A stretch of DNA of 64,000 bases, taken from Bactericera cockerelli (lineage: Eukaryota; Arthropoda; Insecta; Hemiptera; Triozidae). A program made the position numbers and the translations under genes. The notes beneath the pieces are model-generated. The model saw only the letters and a program-made list of their open reading frames with translations, searched no databases and was not told the origin of the DNA. The DNA lies in the NCBI GenBank assembly GCA_024516035.1, contig CM044959.1:12665902-12729901 (forward strand), read 5' to 3'. Shown piece after piece: positions 62,901 to 64,000 of the stretch (positions are counted from its first letter, which is position 1; every line of letters begins with the position of its first letter).

Positions 62901-63119
62901 CACCCCAGTGTTGGAGGTGAGAGCATCGTAGAGACAATAGTTGTGCAGGGGCGTGTACTGACGGGTGAGTATCTTGATCACCTCCTGGGCCGCACACCCA
63001 CCGAGGAATGAGGAAACGGTGTGCAGTTCCCCGCCCCCGTAGCGGCAGATCTCGTGCAGATAGTCATCCTTGCTCAGCACCCCACAGCCCCACTCCGCTG
63101 TCAGCTTGGAGATGCAGGA
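62889..63119 (-). CDS. NAE1: NEDD8-activating enzyme E1 regulatory subunit, last exon
   Basis: 231 bases, phase 0, after a TTTTTACTCTCTCCTCAG acceptor: SCISKLTAEWGCGVLSKDDY, LHEICRYGGGELHTVSSFLG, GCAAQEVIKILTRQYTPLHN, YCLYDALTSNTGVYAL, stop TGA. The CRYG-ELHT-SSFLGG-AAQEVIKI-T-QY-P--N--Y block is the conserved C-terminus of NAE1/APP-BP1, the partner of UBA3 that activates NEDD8 for cullin modification. The rest of the gene lies beyond 64000. High G+C marks it as host coding DNA. The 3' UTR must run into the minisatellite. Confidence 0.93.
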   Translation of the reverse strand, partial: SCISKLTAEWGCGVLSKDDYLHEICRYGGGELHTVSSFLGGCAAQEVIKILTRQYTPLHNYCLYDALTSNTGVYAL

Positions 63120-63199
63120 CTGAGGAGAGAGTAAAAAAGGTCAATGAAACTACACAGGTCAAGAAAGATGAATGAAACTACTGGTCAAGAAAGCCGTTT

Positions 63200-63376
63200 T
63201 TATAATAAAATCGCTTTTATTTATTCATAGACTGATGGATTCGGACTAATGAGTTCCATTACACCAGCAGTAAGCCCTTTTTAAGAAAATTTCAAAATTC
63301 AATGGGTGGGTAAAATTTCAAATAGGGGTATAACTTGTCATGTGCCCGCTGAATTTCGAACCCGCGACCTCATAAT
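63200..63376 (-). mobile_element. SINE S1, diverged copy in the NAE1 intron
   Basis: AAATCGCTTTTATTTATTCA, CACCAGCAGTAAGCCC, ATTTCGAACCCGCGACCTC. Confidence 0.7.
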
Positions 63377-63514
63377 CACCAGACTTTGTGCATTTTTGGG
63401 ACATGTTCTCTTTTATTTCATATAAAATTTCCGTTTCCTGTCGAACACAGACCGAATTTGAATATTATTTGTCCATCAATTCCGCCCTAATAGTTATGTT
63501 GGCATTAGCACCGC

Positions 63515-63640
63515 AATAGAAAGAGAATGCCGTTGGCATTAGCACCGCCCTTGATCAAGTTTTGTTTTATAAATTTCAATTTCTATGTATAAATTCTATG
63601 TGAAATGTAAATAAAACTTGATCAAACATGTTTAATAATA
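63515..63640 (+). mobile_element. family B LINE 3' end, full copy
   Basis: Hairpin ATGCCGTTGGCAT, AGCACCGCCCTTGATCAAGT, TAAATAAAACTTGATCAA and TTTAATAAT. Confidence 0.8.
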
Positions 63641-64000
63641 TGTTCACTACTACTGTGGGAGGCAAGGGAAAAATCAACCCTGAGGGTTGTAAATCATATT
63701 GCAATTTAATTCTTAGAAGGGGTATAATATTGAAGTGTACCATGATTCTGTGTATATTTTTTTCATTTTTTAATTACTAAGAAAAACATACATTAAAATT
63801 GTTCAATTTTACTATCAATATTTAAACATGGGAAAAAATTAAATTAGAGTGGGATTTTCCACTGGTGTGTTCAATATATCGTTTCATCACAGAAAACCCC
63901 CAGGTGGTTAGTGAAAATATGGATGGATAGACAGACTAATAGTCCACATGTTATTGTTTTTGTTGTTGGTGGTGGTGGTGGTGTGTTGTTGTAGCCAGCT
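63641..64000. other. gene-free end of window
   Basis: No coding signal. The last bases (GTTGTTGTAGCCAGCT) match the complement of the hairpin flank at 40124-40148. Confidence 0.4.

Noticed and set aside
61360..63011. Three overlapping open frames of over 400 codons (HRAYT/STSQSIHSVL repeats) on the plus strand, and CEVERT-type frames on the minus strand
   Set aside because: They are translations of the 30-bp minisatellite, open in several frames because the unit length is a multiple of three and lacks stops. Host coding sense is supported only for 62889-63119.
1..64000. Bacterial operons, riboswitches, replication origins or biosynthetic clusters
   Set aside because: Nothing in the window supports prokaryotic organisation. 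Ribosome-binding-site-like strings are chance in AT-rich DNA.

Overview
This is a piece of a eukaryotic nuclear genome. It is AT-rich and intron-rich, packed with transposons and SINEs, and has no bacterial gene organisation. Spliced genes with GT-AG introns, a GILT-like lysosomal protein gene, I- and CR1-group non-LTR retrotransposons, Helitrons, mariner-like foldback elements and 5S-rRNA-derived SINEs point to an arthropod. A repeat-rich hemipteran-type insect is my guess (low confidence). Less than 3% of the window is host coding sequence.

Three host genes are visible. (1) A plus-strand gene with very long introns has four recognisable 3'-side exons (454-516, 24327-24410, 46476-46698, 53379-53563). 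They join in frame and encode a hydrophobic segment followed by a Ser/Pro/His-rich, probably cytoplasmic tail that ends at a TAG. (2) A complete five-exon minus-strand gene (7925-11207) lies inside its first large intron. It encodes a 245-residue secreted GILT-like protein that keeps the family signature but has lost the catalytic cysteines. (3) The last exon of a NEDD8-activating E1 regulatory subunit gene (NAE1/APP-BP1) lies at 62889-63119 on the minus strand. Its stop codon is the first unit of a 1.5-kb tandem array of 30-bp copies of itself.

The rest is mobile DNA. The best preserved element is a minus-strand CR1-group non-LTR retrotransposon (about 40152-45785) with two long uninterrupted ORFs: ORF1 (FLYWCH-like finger, coiled coil, SGNH esterase, Tyr/Asn-rich tail) and ORF2 (endonuclease plus reverse transcriptase). 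Others are an I-clade 3' copy with RNase H and a 13-bp target duplication (4114-5836), an AT-rich RT relic (18945-20166), a Jockey-like RT relic (3396-4030), and a transposon-associated ORF relic split by an 82-bp insertion (15947-16450). Two 1.05-kb non-autonomous Helitrons (12227-13266, 35770-36833) share canonical A|TC...CTAG|T ends. One of them sits in the centre of a foldback element.

At least eight SINE-like families recur: tRNA-headed families S1, S2, S3, S4, S6, S7 and S8, and 5S-rRNA-headed S5. S4 and S5 share the same central body under different heads. Short 3' ends of three LINE-like families (A, B, C) share the layout GGAAGAG + hairpin + a C-rich box, with different but base-paired hairpins. 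Long polypurine/polypyrimidine tracts, CA/GT arrays and two minisatellites (59440-60545 and 61335-62900) complete the window.
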